Part shown: in pieces, positions 1-12,797 of the stretch
How the letters are laid out: each line of letters begins with the position of its first letter
How positions within the stretch are numbered: position 1 is the stretch's first letter
DNA from: Protostelium mycophagum
Taxonomy: Eukaryota; Evosea; Variosea; Protosteliida; Protosteliaceae
Length of the DNA stretch: 44,958 nt
Reading direction: 5' to 3'
NCBI GenBank assembly: GCA_002081555.1
Contig: KV921037.1
Span: 1 to 44,958 of the forward strand
Program-made: the position numbers and the translations under genes
Notes under the pieces: model-generated
The model's database searches: none
What the model was told of the DNA's origin: nothing
What the model saw: only the letters and a program-made list of their open reading frames with translations

Positions 1-1640
1 AATCTCCAAGGTAATTTCACAACCATCAAGTCACTTGGCCTCTTGGTCTTTGGATAATGGCATTAGATTATATTTTGCATTTTCTCATTCAGCACAATGG
101 GATTGAAACCTGCTGTAAAACAGTTCTTTGCCTGCTCACTAGATGGTAGACATTGCCACAACTTTTTTGCTTGGACCTTTGTTCCTATATCATTGGTCCC
201 TCATAAAGGAACTGTAGTGGAATCTCATCACGTGTATTAGGATAGTATTACAGGTCCCAGTATGACTCTGTTCAAAGACTTACAGATGAATTGCAACACA
301 TCTGACAACACTTCTACTGAGAACAATCGCCCAGATTGGCATGGATATTATTTCCTAAAGGACACAGGAATTGATGTAAGGTCAGAAGAAACAATTCCCA
401 GCGCACTGGGTGATCCCACATATGAGTTGATCAAGAAATTGGAAAAGTGGCCTGAAGGTGCCTTGTACACATTGTCAAAGTTTTAACCTCTGTAAATATT
501 TGATTTTGATAATATTCAGGAGCATCCTATCTTCTTGCATATAGTGCAGTTAGAAAGGCAATATAGTACCACTACATTGTATATGCTTATAATCCAATTA
601 ATGGTCTTGACTATACACTCTGCTTGGTTAGATCACAGTTTGATTTTAATCAACTGTTAGACTGTATCAAAGCCTCATTCATTGTACATAATATGTTCCG
701 CCTACTTCAGGATTTGAACAAATTATTAGTAGATGGCCCAACATTATGCACTATCTTCCAGGAGATTCAAAGATAGATTGGTTTACAGATGCTTCTATTC
801 CAGGTTATTTGGACCTAAAAAAGTTGGGGGGTAAGAAGGGCAATCATTCCCTACATGTGAACAGTTTCCTATGTTCTCATCAAACTGACATGTGAGGATT
901 AGGTCACACCCTTTAAGAACTGATACCCATCTATCTTGATATATATGTGTGTATGGCCATAGACAATCTAATGGAGATTGGTGTGAATATCATTTTAGAG
1001 GATCAAAATAACCCAATAGACATTCATTATGCTGCAAGAAGGATGTACAAAGAGGCAAATATCTTATATTATAATAGTAGCTCATCATTAAAGGCAAGAT
1101 TCTTAACAAAGATCCATCCAAGATCAACCTGAAGTGATCTTGTCTATGATTCTAGATACAGAGATGATGGATCTACTCAACATTGATTTTAGACAGATGA
1201 CAACCAACAAATAAATGAATGAGGCCATCTTCTCTAAATTGTCAAAATGAGATTGCTAAGACTTGAAGTTGAGCACTCTCCTGCGTTTGAGCTCATTCAA
1301 ACTTTTCTAACTTTGGACTGTTGACATTTAGGAGCCCAAATGTTAAGCAATCCCATAGTCAGCCGCAAACTGGGTTTTAAGGGTTAATATTGCGTTCAAA
1401 ATCAATGAAAATCTCTGATGGGATTTCGATGCCTACTCATTGGCAATTATCCGTGACATCTCCTGCCGCTAAAAGTGCCCAAATAAACCTGCACTTGAAG
1501 CAGCTTCAACCCTCAACAGCTGTCTTTGAGTTTCTTCTTCTTCTTTGGATTCTTTTCTGTGTTCAGATTTCCCTTAGGACCTTGCTTCTTCAGTAGTGTG
1601 AGTCATTTCTAAAATAAAATGACTTTCAAGAATAATCTTT
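1..1640. other. CpG-poor flank with unassigned exon-like fragments
   Basis: This stretch differs from the rest of the window: few CpG dinucleotides and no recognisable protein family. Protein-like open stretches on the plus strand occur at about 262-486 (contains NNRPDWHGYYFLKDTGID), about 712-830 (contains SKIDWFTDASIPGYLDLKK, followed by a plausible GT donor) and 947-1132 (contains NPIDIHYAARRMYKEANIL). They could be exons of one multi-exon gene or remains of a repeat. I do not recognise the family and no reliable joins could be made. About 1640-1890 holds nothing I can identify. Confidence 0.3.
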
Positions 1641-1889
1641 ATTTTTTTGAATCATAAGATTTTATTATGTGGCCATAACAGCCGTTCTATGAACATTTGA
1701 ATCTTCCTGATTTCTGCAGTGCACATTGTAAACATGCATGTGTAATTTTGTGAATTTTAATGAATAAACAACAACATATCACTCATCACAGATTGAATTT
1801 TGGGTAAAAATCACTGACAAAAAAGGCTTAAAGTTTAATATCCTTCTTTGGGTTTTAAGACAATTTTTTTGGTTCCTTGACATAGATCT

Positions 1890-4800
1890 TGCACCAAATT
1901 GGTGTTCAAATGCAAGGCGGGATGCTCGGTCATGAACGTGCTTGTCCGCACAGCAGGCCACTTCAACACGATGGAGAGACTGACGATCTCGTACATCCGA
2001 GACGAAAGGTACATTACTCTTCCTTTATTCTACTACCCATAGAAAGATCACAATCAGTGGTACTCCCAACAGACCAACTCTCAACATTTATTATGGTCAA
2101 TTGGAAAAGCCTGAGAAAGACCTCACAAGCTTCCTCACTGCTGCTCTTAATCACTACCCAGGAACCATCTGGAACATAAAACTCCTTTTATCTCCCAAAT
2201 CAAACTCTCCTGCAAGTCGCACCGCTGAAATGATGGACGATATGAAGCAATTTTTGAGCCAATCTTTTGCTTCGATAATACCTTCAAGGCGATGCTCATC
2301 GTCGAAAGGCACCAATGCAGATTTGCAGCACACGACGTATGTCATTTCGTGATGGTTAGGATTATTCAAGATTAAGGACTGATCAAACAAAAGGGAAGGT
2401 GATGTGGTCACTTTCTCAATGCAGTCTCTCCCGAAGGGCCAGGTAGCAGGCCAAATTGGTGCCTACAAAGAGAGGAGAGGGCCTCGCAAGCAGGCCACGG
2501 GAGATGCGACGCCATCCTCGATCCTCGGCTATGTCATGGATTGGAGTATATTTTATCAGAATAGACGTGGTATAAACAACCCAGTAGAAAATAAGAGTAT
2601 AAGCCATCATCACACATGGCCAATAGAGGAGGACAATATCGAATACAAAGAAGTAGACTGTGGGAGGGTGAGAAGAATTTTCATTCGTTGCGGTCCAGTC
2701 GTCCAGCGGGCGGACGGCCAACATTTATTAGCTTATTCGTATATTCACATTCCCCTTAGCCTATGCATCATCAATATATAGAACTGCTGGCACAGCCGCA
2801 CAACAAAACTCTCGTGAGATTCTAAGAGATATGTATATCTTCGCAGGTCTAAATTACACTGGAGGGTAATCCGAGCTGGCTGTATCTATTATATTTAAAT
2901 GTATTGCTCAGGGTATTGACGGCGGGCAGGATGGAAACATCACGATTGTGGAGATCAACAAGATAATAGACAAATACTTGACCGATATTATATACCCCTA
3001 CGACGACACACCGATCCGTTTAATATTGGGTGTCACGGACAATGGTTTCAACTGTGGACTCTATTCGATTGAAACAGACTATACTTTTCAGAAACAACTC
3101 AAGGAACATCTCCAAAAGATTATCGACGAACTCACGCCACCGATACCCTTTGATGACGTACACATCATAATTTACCAGATCGACGAGCCACCGTATGAGC
3201 AAGGGTGTAAATATATCCAGTGCTCACAACCTTCTTGTAAGAACCTTGCTTTCTGATTAATGTATAATAAATATGTATCCACCGTAACATAAGATCTGCC
3301 TGTATTGACGGATACATAGTCATCCAAAAACGCAAGCATCTCAACAAAGAGGCACCGGGGACCGTGTATTATTCCAAAGAGAGGAAAGAATGGTTCCTAG
3401 CTGTCAGTGGTGACCACAAAATTAGACAGACTGAGCAGTGTAAATTTGTCAAAGACGTGCCTGAGGATTTGAAAGAACTCAACCGATACGTAATTGAGAT
3501 CAAACTACAACCGTCCGGAAAGAGACCCAGGATAAATCCCATAACAAGTAGCAGTTTGAAAGGACACGTATTCAAGTGGCTTTCTAACAGAGAGGTACAT
3601 ATACTTGTGACATGTGTCATTGATACTGTGATAGGTCGATGTAGATGATGATATCCTATCATTATATCTACGATTACATGGTCACTCACAGAAAGTCGAG
3701 TTAAAGACGGTATTCAACAATATGAAACACGTCATACTCGTCAGCAACAATGGAGAACTGGAGATTCCGAGTTACCTGGTATATCACAAACGATATCACC
3801 AGAAGGGTGAGGGCGAAAGCCGCTCATGTGCCATGTGTCACCTGATGTCTCTGACGTACGCAGATTTGTTCGAGTACAAGCTGACACATCAACACACTCT
3901 CATCATACTTGACATAGATAATACAACAATTGATATTTGCAGTAATCTCGCGAACAAAATATCCTCTTCTGTTGACGTCATCGTCAGCGTGATTTTATAC
4001 GGAGACAATATCGGGGTGAGAGGATCGGTTGGCGTGATCTCATCCTGAATCAAGTACAGCAGATCAGAAAGTACCTCAAAGAGTGCCCACGCGTCGCATA
4101 CGTGATATCAAATGTAGGCCATCCACTAAAGGAAGATACAATAGAAGATCACGGTTTCAAAATCCTCACCTGGACTAAAGAGCCCTCCAAAATCGAGGGA
4201 CTTCTGGTACAGAAATGGCTGGAGGGAGGGTCTCTGAGACCCGAAGAATACCACAGGTTGGTCGGTGTCATCCCAGAGCTTATATCATACCGCTGCGCTC
4301 TCGATTGGATTCAACATTATTTGGAAAGCCCAAAATCGGGAATACACACACTCAGGTTGATCAAATCTGCTCCGGGCAGTGGAGCATCTACAATGCTATG
4401 GTGGCTGAGTTTACAATTAAGCAGAAATCCACACACAGCGGTACTAAACTTCTCACAAGATCAATTCGATTGGGCGAATATACCATTACTGTTTCAGAAT
4501 CATTCAACGGTCATCGTTATGATCGACGAGCACAACTCAAGACCGCCATTAAATCTCCAGATCAACGGTACCTTGATCCTCCTCGTCGTGGAGGGTGCCA
4601 ACCACAAGCAGCATCCAAATGTCACACCCTACGTTAACTATAAAGACATCCAAAGTATCGAGGATTTTCTCGTGCAATACTATCCCGAATCCCATGCAAT
4701 TCGCACGGTATCGAAGGAAGCAAAACTATCTATGGATGGACATTATAAGCGGCATTTTTTTTCCTTCGTATGTGCCGCCATAACCAACCAACCTAACGTG

Positions 4801-5812
4801 GAATCATGGGTCAGAAAGCAATACGAATATCTGGGATACATGCAAAAGTCTATACAACTGATGGCATTCACCTCGGCATTTGGAGGATATACGCTGCACC
4901 TTCCCGTCAAGAACGACACACACAAGAGCGGATCGATATTACATTTCCAGGACAACAAAGAGTTCATCTGGCATGAACGTATCAGCGATATTATCATAAG
5001 AACGGTGGTAGGACTTCCCAACAAGTCATACAAGAAGGATGATTGCAGCAAATTCAACGAGATATTTCAAAGAATTTTCCCTCTTGGTCCATCAGAATTT
5101 TACAGCATTGTAGTCAAGTTATGTGCGAACAAAGCATTTCGTCAATATTTGGTTGCCGATCAAGTGAGATACTCGATCATGTACCTCATACTAACATATA
5201 AATCCAGTGTTATGAATTCGTCCAAAACATCATCGAGAAAAAACTCGACACTTTAAAATTGATGGATGAAGAGCACGAACCAGATAAGGAGGTGTTGATT
5301 AATCTGGTCATAGCACGATCGAAGTCATTCCGTGAACAAAAGGATAAAAACCGTAATCTGGTCTTGGCTGTCCAATTTGCCGAGCAAGCAATGAAAATGG
5401 CAAGTGATCATTTCACGCAAATATCTGCTGGATGAAATGTTGATTAATGCAGACAACTACCAAGTCATTCTATCTCTGTACGCATAATTTAGCTGTGACC
5501 TATTTAAAAAACGAAAGATATGATGATGGTGCGAAACTTCTTGGCAACCTGTGGGATGTAAATCATGATGACATTGAGCAGAAGGTAAGAAAATCTTAAT
5601 CTTGATTGGAGAATTATTATTTTTATTTTCATCATCACCACCCAGAAAATCTTTCAGCTGACTCCAAACAGGGACTAGAACTATGTGTTATCGCGAAAAA
5701 ACATCTTGTGCACTTTAAAAGCGATACAAGAAAGTTATGGACAGATCGAGTGCAGAGATCTTCAGGCGTTGGTGTTGTCTTGGATATCGACACTACTCGG
5801 AAGAAACAGTGA
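1890..5812 (+). CDS. SAMD9-like STAND NTPase (AlbA_2-like, P-loop, TPR regions)
   Basis: Multi-exon gene resembling the SAMD9/SAMD9L family of cytosolic innate-immune and growth-control NTPases. An AlbA_2-like half-domain is spelled by exons at about 2919-3220 (LILGVTDNGFNCGLYS) and about 3305-3600. The large exon from about 4050 to 5164 holds the P-loop: SAPGSGAST at about 4367-4393, a Walker A shape with Ala where Lys is usual, and a Walker B-like VIVMIDE at about 4510-4530. TPR-like helices follow (LAVTYLKNERYDDGAKLL at about 5485-5545), and the last exon ends TGA at 5812. Introns of 44 (from 5165) and 49 bases keep the frame. The 5' part is uncertain: exon-like pieces at about 1894-2008, 2060-2349 and 2404-2680 may belong here or to another gene. 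No SAM domain or C-terminal OB-fold was recognised, so it looks shorter than vertebrate SAMD9. The family call rests on remembered architecture. Confidence 0.62.
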
Positions 5813-5995
5813 AGCCAATCGAAGGTTCATTAAAGATTAAAAGAATGTTTTTCTCGCGAGGTGAATTAAATACGAAAAACCAGGATTAAAACGTCCAAAT
5901 ATTATTTAAAAAACCTTTAAGACCTTTTTGATCTGCTCTTGTTCCATTTCTTGAAGGACTTGGACAAATTGGAAGTTCAACTCGCGATTTCAATT
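5813..5995. other. Short gap after the SAMD9-like gene
   Basis: AT-rich sequence between the SAMD9-like stop and the doubtful small gene. It contains ATTAAA-type words (about 5827-5840) that could serve the SAMD9-like transcript. Nothing else is seen. Confidence 0.4.
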
Positions 5996-6393
5996 TTATT
6001 GTTCGCAAAGCAAGATTGCCCATGTGACAAGGAAAACACAGATAAAAACTTGGCGTTGCTGGGAATGTGGAAATTTAGTGAGTTTACACCACATGGAGAG
6101 TCCAGGTATTCCAACCATCTACAATTGTGATACGACGCCTGACCCTTGTTGGCTGCTTTGGCACCACCTCCCATAATCCCAAGGCAGAACCCTCTCCCTC
6201 AGACGGTGCGTGATCCATCTACAACGCATCAACTTACACGTCACAGGACCTCCCTCCATGGCAGGTGGGCCTCTCTCTTTGAGAGGACCTTCGATGGGTG
6301 GACCTCCATGGATCTACAATTCTGTAGACGCACGCAAGAAAGCTCACCATCTGTTTTTGTTAAAGAGTTAGCAGAAATACAGCAGCCACCCAT
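5996..6393 (-). CDS. Doubtful small gene with C-terminal membrane segment
   Basis: A phase-consistent chain of four mini-exons can be read on the minus strand: start MGGCCISANSLTKTD at 6393, two short basic or proline-containing exons, and a last exon containing QVFICVFLVTWAILLC, a likely membrane anchor, with TAA at 5996. The introns would be about 34, 21 and 25 bases, all ending TTGTAG; 21 bases is below what animal spliceosomes normally use. The start lies 17 bases past the glucosidase stop and inside its probable 3' UTR, which argues against the gene. In favour, the stop overlaps AATAAA as in several genuine neighbours. The acceptors are also copies of the dispersed GTTGTAGATGG word, so the chain may be spurious. 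Confidence 0.2.
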
Positions 6394-6409
6394 GGAAGGG
6401 ATATTTTAT

Positions 6410-9400
6410 TTAGAAGGAGACAGTCCAGTCCTGGGCGACGTTGAGGTTTGGCTTTCTGATCACCAACCTTCCTTCTTCGAAGGTGAATCCGACACTCTAC
6501 CGGGTTGAGTCTAAATATAGAACATCACCATTACCTGTCCCTGAGAGGTCACTGCCTTGGGTGCAGAGTTCAATCCGTAGACGACGATCTGAAGAGTGAT
6601 CAGGTGGTTTCATGATGGATCGAGATCACCTTTTCGATCTGGACTTCTGTGGCGTAACCCTGACCACCAAGGCTCTTTGATGTCAGTTGTCCGTTCTTCA
6701 AGGTGAATTGTCTATAGGAGAACTTCCCTCTCTGGAAGTCGAAAGAGTGTCCGTCATCGACGTATAGCTCTCCCTCTGCTTGTCCGTTGCTATCCACCAC
6801 AATCTAACATATTCGTCATTTAGAAGGTGCGTTTTGGCATACCTGCAGGGTGTAGGGGTCAAACTCCATCTGGTCGGTGGATCTTCTGGATCTCTCCTTC
6901 TTTGGCACGATGGTACCAGCTCTCTGGAAGACCAAGTAATTCTCCAACGGCACAGCCACAGTCTTTCTGCTTCCTCCCTATCCACATTCAGTGTCCGTCA
7001 TCGTGATCATGATGTGATGTTCACCATATGGTAAGAGCCGTCCATGATGTTGTACCATCTCTCTTTTCCTGGGAATATCACTTCGGCGCTGCTTTGTCCA
7101 GAAGATGTCACTGGTCTAACCATCAATTCTCTTCCGACCTGGACCTTTTCAATCTCTCTATTATGGTTCTATACGTACCATCCACTGGTCTTGGTGTGTC
7201 CATAACGCTTCTTCCTCGGGGAATTCCAACCACAGCGGGCGCATTGTGGGCAGGCCGGTGATGGTGTTCTTGTAGAATAAAGAGTACCATAGAGGTAAGT
7301 ATTGGTATCTGGTCTTGATGGTCTCTCTGATGATGGAAGTGTACGGCTCACCAAACAGCCAAGGTTCCCTCCTTTTACTGTCTAAATGGGCGTGTCCTCT
7401 GTAGAATGGCTGGAACGCTGCGGCCTAGTGATGTCAGGATAAATCATTCACACAATTTACAACGATGTAGACATACCTGGTACCACCTGGTCACCAACTC
7501 TCCATCAGGGTTGCCAAAGAAACCTCCGACGTCAGCACCGGAGAATGTGACTCCGGCGAGTCCGAGTGACAGAAGCATGGGTTGGGCAATGGCCAAGTGT
7601 TCCCAAGCGGCAGTGTTATCACCTGTCCAAATAGCCCCGTGTCTCTGTATTCCGGCAAAGAAGGATCTGGACAGCACAAACGGCCTCTCGTTCTCTCCAG
7701 CGTTACGGCGCAGGAGACCTTTCAGACATCAGCATCCCGAATGTCATTATAGAGGTACCTCTTGCGGTGGCGTTGATCATGGTCTGTCCGTAATAGTTGT
7801 GGACGTCTCTGTGCTCGACTGTTCCGTCTAAATGGAGGGCGTCTCTGTTCATGGTGGTCTCTGGTCCGTTGAAGACTGAAGGCTCATTCATGTCGTTCCA
7901 CGTGTAGAGTCTGTCTGTGCTTCCCTGTATTTAGAATGAGACGGTTTTCTATTGGAATGGAAATACCTGGTAGCGGTTGTATTGGAATAAATCTTCCCAC
8001 CACTCTCTGGCGTTCTCTTTCAGGTAATCGACCCAGCTGCTGCCTCCGGGCCAGCAGTGTCCTTCGTAGTCGTTCTTGTCTTTGTTCTTCACATAGAGTC
8101 CCTTGGACTCTGCCTCGTCGTGGACATAGTACCCACCTACAACATTAAGATATGTATTTACTTTATGAATAATTATTTCACTGAAAGTCTATCTACAACG
8201 CACAGATTCGAGTGATACAAGGCTGCGGTGCACAAAATAATAATGATCAATATCTCACTTTCACGCTTGATATGTGGGTCTACAATGGTGACCATGCGTC
8301 TTCCCTTTGCGCCAATCTTGTGGAGCATGTCCTTAGAGGTGGGGAAGTAGTTGGGGTCCCAGGTGAAATATTTCTTGGCTATAAAGTGTCAGAATGAGAC
8401 GTCACATTGTATTCGCTTACAGATGGTGTGTTCGATGTCGAGCCAGATGACATCATATGGAATGTCATGGACATCGAAGGTGGCGTCTACGGTGGCGACG
8501 TCCTTCTCATCCTTGTAGTTCCATTTACATTGGTGGTAACCAAGAGAGAACTGTGGGGGCAGAGCAGTAGTCCCTGTTAAGGCGGCATACTGTCTCATCA
8601 CATCATATCCAGAGGGGCCGAGGAGAAAGAAAATGTCCAAATTTCCACTCTCTGATATCCACTGTGTGGTGACGTGTTCTACTCCGTCCTTCATGCTGGT
8701 GGTCTCTACATCAACCCATGTTTCGGCAGAGTTCAGCCAGAAGACACCTGTGGTTCCGTATTTTCCATGTCCAAGCATGAATGGGACGGCACCATAAAGA
8801 GCCATTGGATTGCCGACTTCATACTCAAAGACGTCCATGTTGTAGAGTCTGTAGGGATCAGATTTGACCTCTCTGAATCCTGCGGCGTTGTTCTCGATGG
8901 TGGGGGTGAGAGCCAAGGAAGAGGCGTGCTCTGGGATACCGTACACGTGTCTTGCATTCACAAAAGAAATATCTAAAGAGAGAGAAGTGGGTCCGTTTGG
9001 CTTGCTGTCATGATGTCCTCCAAAATGATCGTCCCAACGGTCCTTCTTCTTTGGGTTTGATTTCTAAAATTGATCAGAACAAGCTATAAATGATTAGAAA
9101 ATAACATGGGATTACATTAGGTCTCTGCCAGGGTCCATTCTCCGCCTCATTGTAGTCAGCGGATTGTGTGGCCTCCTCATCAGGTATTTCTGAAGGAATA
9201 AGCTTCTCGTCTTCCTCCTTTGTACGCAGGTGCTCAAAATTGAGGAAGTCTTTGCCATTGGCGCTGAGGGTGTGGTGTCCATCGTAATAGAAATCTAATT
9301 CAGTGAGCACTATCATGATTAATGAATGATTAAATTACCAAGACGAATAGGAGACTCAGTGATGTGAACTCTAGCCTTGCCATTTGCCATGACGAAGTCA

Positions 9401-9844
9401 TGTCCACCACCAGACTTGGAATGAGAAACCTTCTGTGGCTTAAGGGGCTCTAAAACCTATTCCTGTTACAAAGAAATTTCATGGTGTGATGTACCTCTAA
9501 AGGACCTTGATATCTCTTTGGGAGATTCTCGACAACTCTGACACGAAAAGTGTTATCGTTCAAACCAGTCTGATTCATTCAGAACGGAATCATCTTCTAA
9601 AGCTTCTTACCAGCTCGAATTGTAGAGCACGATCAGTGAGATAAGGTGATCTGAAATCAAAAGTGTATTGAGAATCAGAGACTTGTTTCAGGTTGTTGAG
9701 ATGGTAACCATCGTGAGTGATACCTCTATTACGAACACAAAAAGAGGATTGGTCGCATGTTCTATATTTTCCTCTATCGACTGCCTCAATCGTAGAGGCA
9801 AACAAGAGAAGGGAACCCACGAAAATGAGTCCCGCCGTGTTCAT
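6410..9844 (-). CDS. GANAB: Glucosidase II alpha subunit (GH31)
   Basis: ER alpha-glucosidase that trims the inner glucoses of N-glycans during glycoprotein folding, acting with a beta subunit. The start at 9844 gives an N-terminal signal peptide ([21 protein letters not shown]). GH31 signatures read cleanly: the nucleophile motif [10 protein letters not shown] at about 7870-7900, IWTGDN carrying the likely acid/base Asp at about 7630, [15 protein letters not shown] at about 8495-8540, and the C-terminal VDDGHSFDF beta domain near 6740. The final exon encodes [19 protein letters not shown] and ends TAA at 6410, which overlaps AATAAA. The last intron is about 38 bases. About a dozen exons are separated by tiny introns; the intron at about 8137-8270 is longer and carries GTTGTAG words, including at its acceptor. 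The gene is divergent from the coiled-coil gene at 9926. Span and order match full-length eukaryotic GANAB, and I see no lesion. Confidence 0.93.
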
Positions 9845-9925
9845 CTTGTTTGGAATGATCTGATCTGCGTGGCAGAAAAAATTTTGCCTTGTAGATCGAG
9901 GAAATTTTTTTCGGCTGACATTAAA
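9845..9925. promoter_or_regulatory. Divergent promoter, GANAB / coiled-coil gene
   Basis: Only 81 bases separate the two start codons, so both 5' UTRs and any shared promoter must lie here or overlap the first exons. It holds A/T runs near 9890-9910 and a TTGTAGATCGAGG word, but no clear TATA box. Confidence 0.5.
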
Positions 9926-11542
9926 ATGGAGCAAGATGAACATGAGGAACCATATGATGTAACCTTCAGCCAAGACACACCATCCACACCACATACCAAG
10001 GTAATTCGCCAGTTTTGCGCGTTTCTGATTTCTTAGATACTCGAATTGAGGGCTGTAGAGGTGCCGCTGACCAGTCCTCAACATCTCAGTATCATTCAGA
10101 ACTTTCGAGACATCATTGACAGAGAAGAGGAAGAATACAATAGAGAACACAACGAGCGTATACGGAAGTGTCAACAGGAGCTCGAAGAATGTAATCGATT
10201 GAGGAGAAAGGTCGGACATTTGTCCACTCTTTGCAAGATGATTGCACTCTCTCTTTTTGTTCACTCTATGTAGTTAACCGATTTGTATAATGAAGCAACT
10301 CCAAAGCCAGTAAGAACGATTGAGAGGGACAGGAATAGTGACATAGCATTCCAACCTCATGATCTCTTCAACACAAGCCCACCTGTCTCTCCACAGATCA
10401 TTCGTGAAAGACCACGCTCAGAGGTGAATCACAACCATCATGACATCTTCTTACCAAAAGAAAACCCACATTTTCAAGTCACTTGACATGATTCATGTTC
10501 TATTCATGAACATCTGTTTATATAATAGAGAGGTGATCGGGATGTGAGGGAATTCTTCAACATCAGCATCATCATCCCTTCTGCAGAAAATGTAGAAATG
10601 CCAGACATACAGGTCATCATCTCTTCATTTTCATCAACAGAAATGTCAAATTTCATTATTCTCTGCCTGATGGATTTAATTTAATTAAATTAAATCAGAT
10701 GAACGAGGATGACATCCCAATCAGAATAATACATAAAAGATCGAGAACCACAAACAACACCCCAATCACGACAAAGACAAAGACAACGATAAGAACAAGA
10801 ATACCGAGACATAGCACCACATCTGCAGAGAACACGACGGCCGCACTTTTAGAAGACAATGAAGCTTTGAATGATGACACAGATGAAGACTTTTTACCAA
10901 CGGAGGACCCAGAGGAAGCCATGGATGTCCTTTTAGAAGACACTGAAGAAGACTCCTCAACAGAAGACACTCATGAGGCAGAGAACGTCACTCCATCAAG
11001 AAGAGGAACACCGACAAAACGGACAAGAAGCAACGAGGGTCATCTCTCTGTCATGTATGAGAAGTTTAGAGGTGTCCGGTATACGGAAGGACAGATCAAT
11101 GAGCTGATCAGCATCACTGGGAAGAGCAGGAGATACCTTAAAGGTTTTTCGAAAAAGAAGGCTTGGATGAGGGGCAAACAAAACGATCTGATGGTGAATA
11201 TTTATTATTTTTGTTCGGTTTTCGCCCACTACAACACGTATTTATTCCCGCCAAAAAGATCTCTTGAATTTTGAATTTGACTGTGATGGTTTATTTTTGT
11301 GTTCCCGCCAAAGAAAATGGTTTGAATTTTGAATTGAATGGATGTAGTGGCCTGAGCTGGGAAAGCAGAAAACTTTACTGTTGGAGAAATTCCACCATTC
11401 AAAGGCAAACTTGGAGGACTCATGGACTGATGCGGAGATCGATGCGATCATTAAGAGGATAGACAGGGCTTTTGGTGACACATCGAGCACGACATCCGAT
11501 CAGATTAGAGTGTGGGAACGTCATCAGATGCTCCGTGACTAA
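9926..11542 (+). CDS. Acidic coiled-coil protein of unknown function
   Basis: Start MEQDEHEEPYDVTFSQD at 9926. Exon 2 (about 10037-10210) encodes a helical, charged coiled coil around REEEEYNREHNERIRKCQQE. Ser/Pro/Thr-rich exons follow (SPPVSPQIIRERPRSE), then an Arg/Thr-rich stretch with acidic tracts (about 10700-10980). A compact basic block comes next (YTEGQINELISITGKSRRYL, about 11080-11140). The last exon (about 11373-11542) reads TDAEIDAIIKRIDRAFGD and ends RVWERHQMLRD. The basic-plus-acidic pattern would suit a nuclear or chromatin-associated protein, but that is a guess; no family was recognised. One intron (near 10680) ends in an A/T palindrome. It is divergent from GANAB and convergent with the MPPE1-like gene, with 133 bases between stops. 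Confidence 0.6.
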
Positions 11543-11675
11543 AACTTGTTCTTTATGTTCATTGTGTTTCCATGATGGATCATGTGAGCGGACATCTGAA
11601 TGTGTCATCATAGGATCTGCTGCATTTATTTTTGTAACAAATCAATATTAATGGTACCTGATGCGTTGTAGATCG

Positions 11676-12795
11676 TCAAACTTGTATCCACATGAAAACG
11701 ACATGCATCGCGAACGCGATGAAGCACACTTTGCTCGTCTCTATAAGCCAGAGCAACAACAACCGTCGTCCTCGAAGTCCCGCGTAGAAGAATCTGTACA
11801 ACTGCACAAACACGCTCAATATCCCCAATCTGATGTACCAAATATAGATCACGAGCTGACGTGGCATCCTGAGACATCACGTCAAGATATCATTCGGTTA
11901 GAATGACTCTGACTCACTCGCATATCTCTATATCTACTTTGTACTCTGAGTTAGAGTTTTTGTACAAGTTCATCAAGCTGATGCTGGGGGTCTTGGCGCC
12001 CTGCAGCCAACTCGCCGTACCGACCGTCCTCTGTAGATGTCACTCGCGTCCGGTATTCGTCTTTACCTCCGGTATTGTGGTATCTCCGTGATGGTATTGG
12101 CAATGCCCGTGGTCATCACCACTTAGTATATATATGGGTTTGAGAGACAACAACTCTTCAGTCACTTTTTGTGGCAGCATGTTGATGTACCTTTTCAATA
12201 TGTCAAATCTTCCAAGGCTTGCCGCAGTCCGAAATGGATGAGATTATGACAAAAAACACTGTTGTAGACGAATACCACAGATACATCTATCTGGGATGTT
12301 GAAGGGTACTCACGAATAACCTGAGGCTTCGATTATGGGAGTCCTGATGAATTCTCCACAACTTGCTCCAGGAGGTCTCCACAGCGGCACGTGGCTCAGC
12401 AGTATTCTTGGTGATTTTGTCTCTGTACAAAATAAAAATAAAATAAAATTATTTCCTTGTGCCACTGTATTTCTACAACACGACAAAAAAATTTCCAACA
12501 AAAAAATCCATTTTATTTTTTATTGTCATTTATTACAAAATTAATTTTGATTCAAAAAAAAATTGCAACAAAAATAAATTTACCTTGTGATTTGACTAAA
12601 GATACAAAATGGGAGGTCTCTTGGTACAGCTCCTCGTCTGTAAGTGTCTTCTCAAGAGTGAGTGAGGATACCGCAATGATATCGAACCCGCCAATATGTG
12701 AAATCCAATTGAGAGGTCCAAAATGGCTGGTTGTCATGAGCACAAGGAGTATGAGATTCACATGAAATTCATTCGGTAAAAAATGAAAGATCACG
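11676..12795 (-). CDS. MPPE1: MPPE1/PGAP5-type metallophosphoesterase, 5' part missing
   Basis: C-terminal half of a Cdc1/PGAP5-type Mn2+ phosphodiesterase, which in animals trims the GPI glycan and promotes ER exit of GPI-anchored proteins. Visible exons in order: an exon near 12590-12780 with HIGGFDIIAVSSLTLEKT; the catalytic LLSHVPLWRP block near 12355-12400, with CGEFIR; the metal-binding SGDDHGHCQYHHGD near 12080-12115; TASWLQGAKTPSISLMNLY near 11965-12015; and a C-terminal membrane segment (VIYIWYIRLGILSVFVQLY) ending TGA at 11676. One intron (about 12030-12065) is only 36 bases. The N-terminal exons carrying the first Asp/His and GNHD motifs are absent from the readable sequence. They must lie in or around the 775-base gap, where foldback repeats have inserted. 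No evidence says the gene is dead. Confidence 0.75.
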
Positions 12796-12797
12796 AA

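Noticed and set aside
1-1640. Old virus or retroelement remains at the left edge
   Set aside because: The fragments are protein-like, but none matches a reverse transcriptase, integrase, capsid or envelope that I recognise, so no such call is made.
2416-2724. Minus-strand hydrophobic ORF (VYFFVFDIVLLYWPCVMMAY) resembling a membrane protein
   Set aside because: It is antisense to an exon-like part of the SAMD9-like gene region and has no neighbouring minus-strand exons; likely a shadow frame.
10695-10970. Minus-strand Ser/Val-rich ORF
   Set aside because: Antisense shadow of the acidic, Thr/Arg-rich exon of the plus-strand coiled-coil gene.
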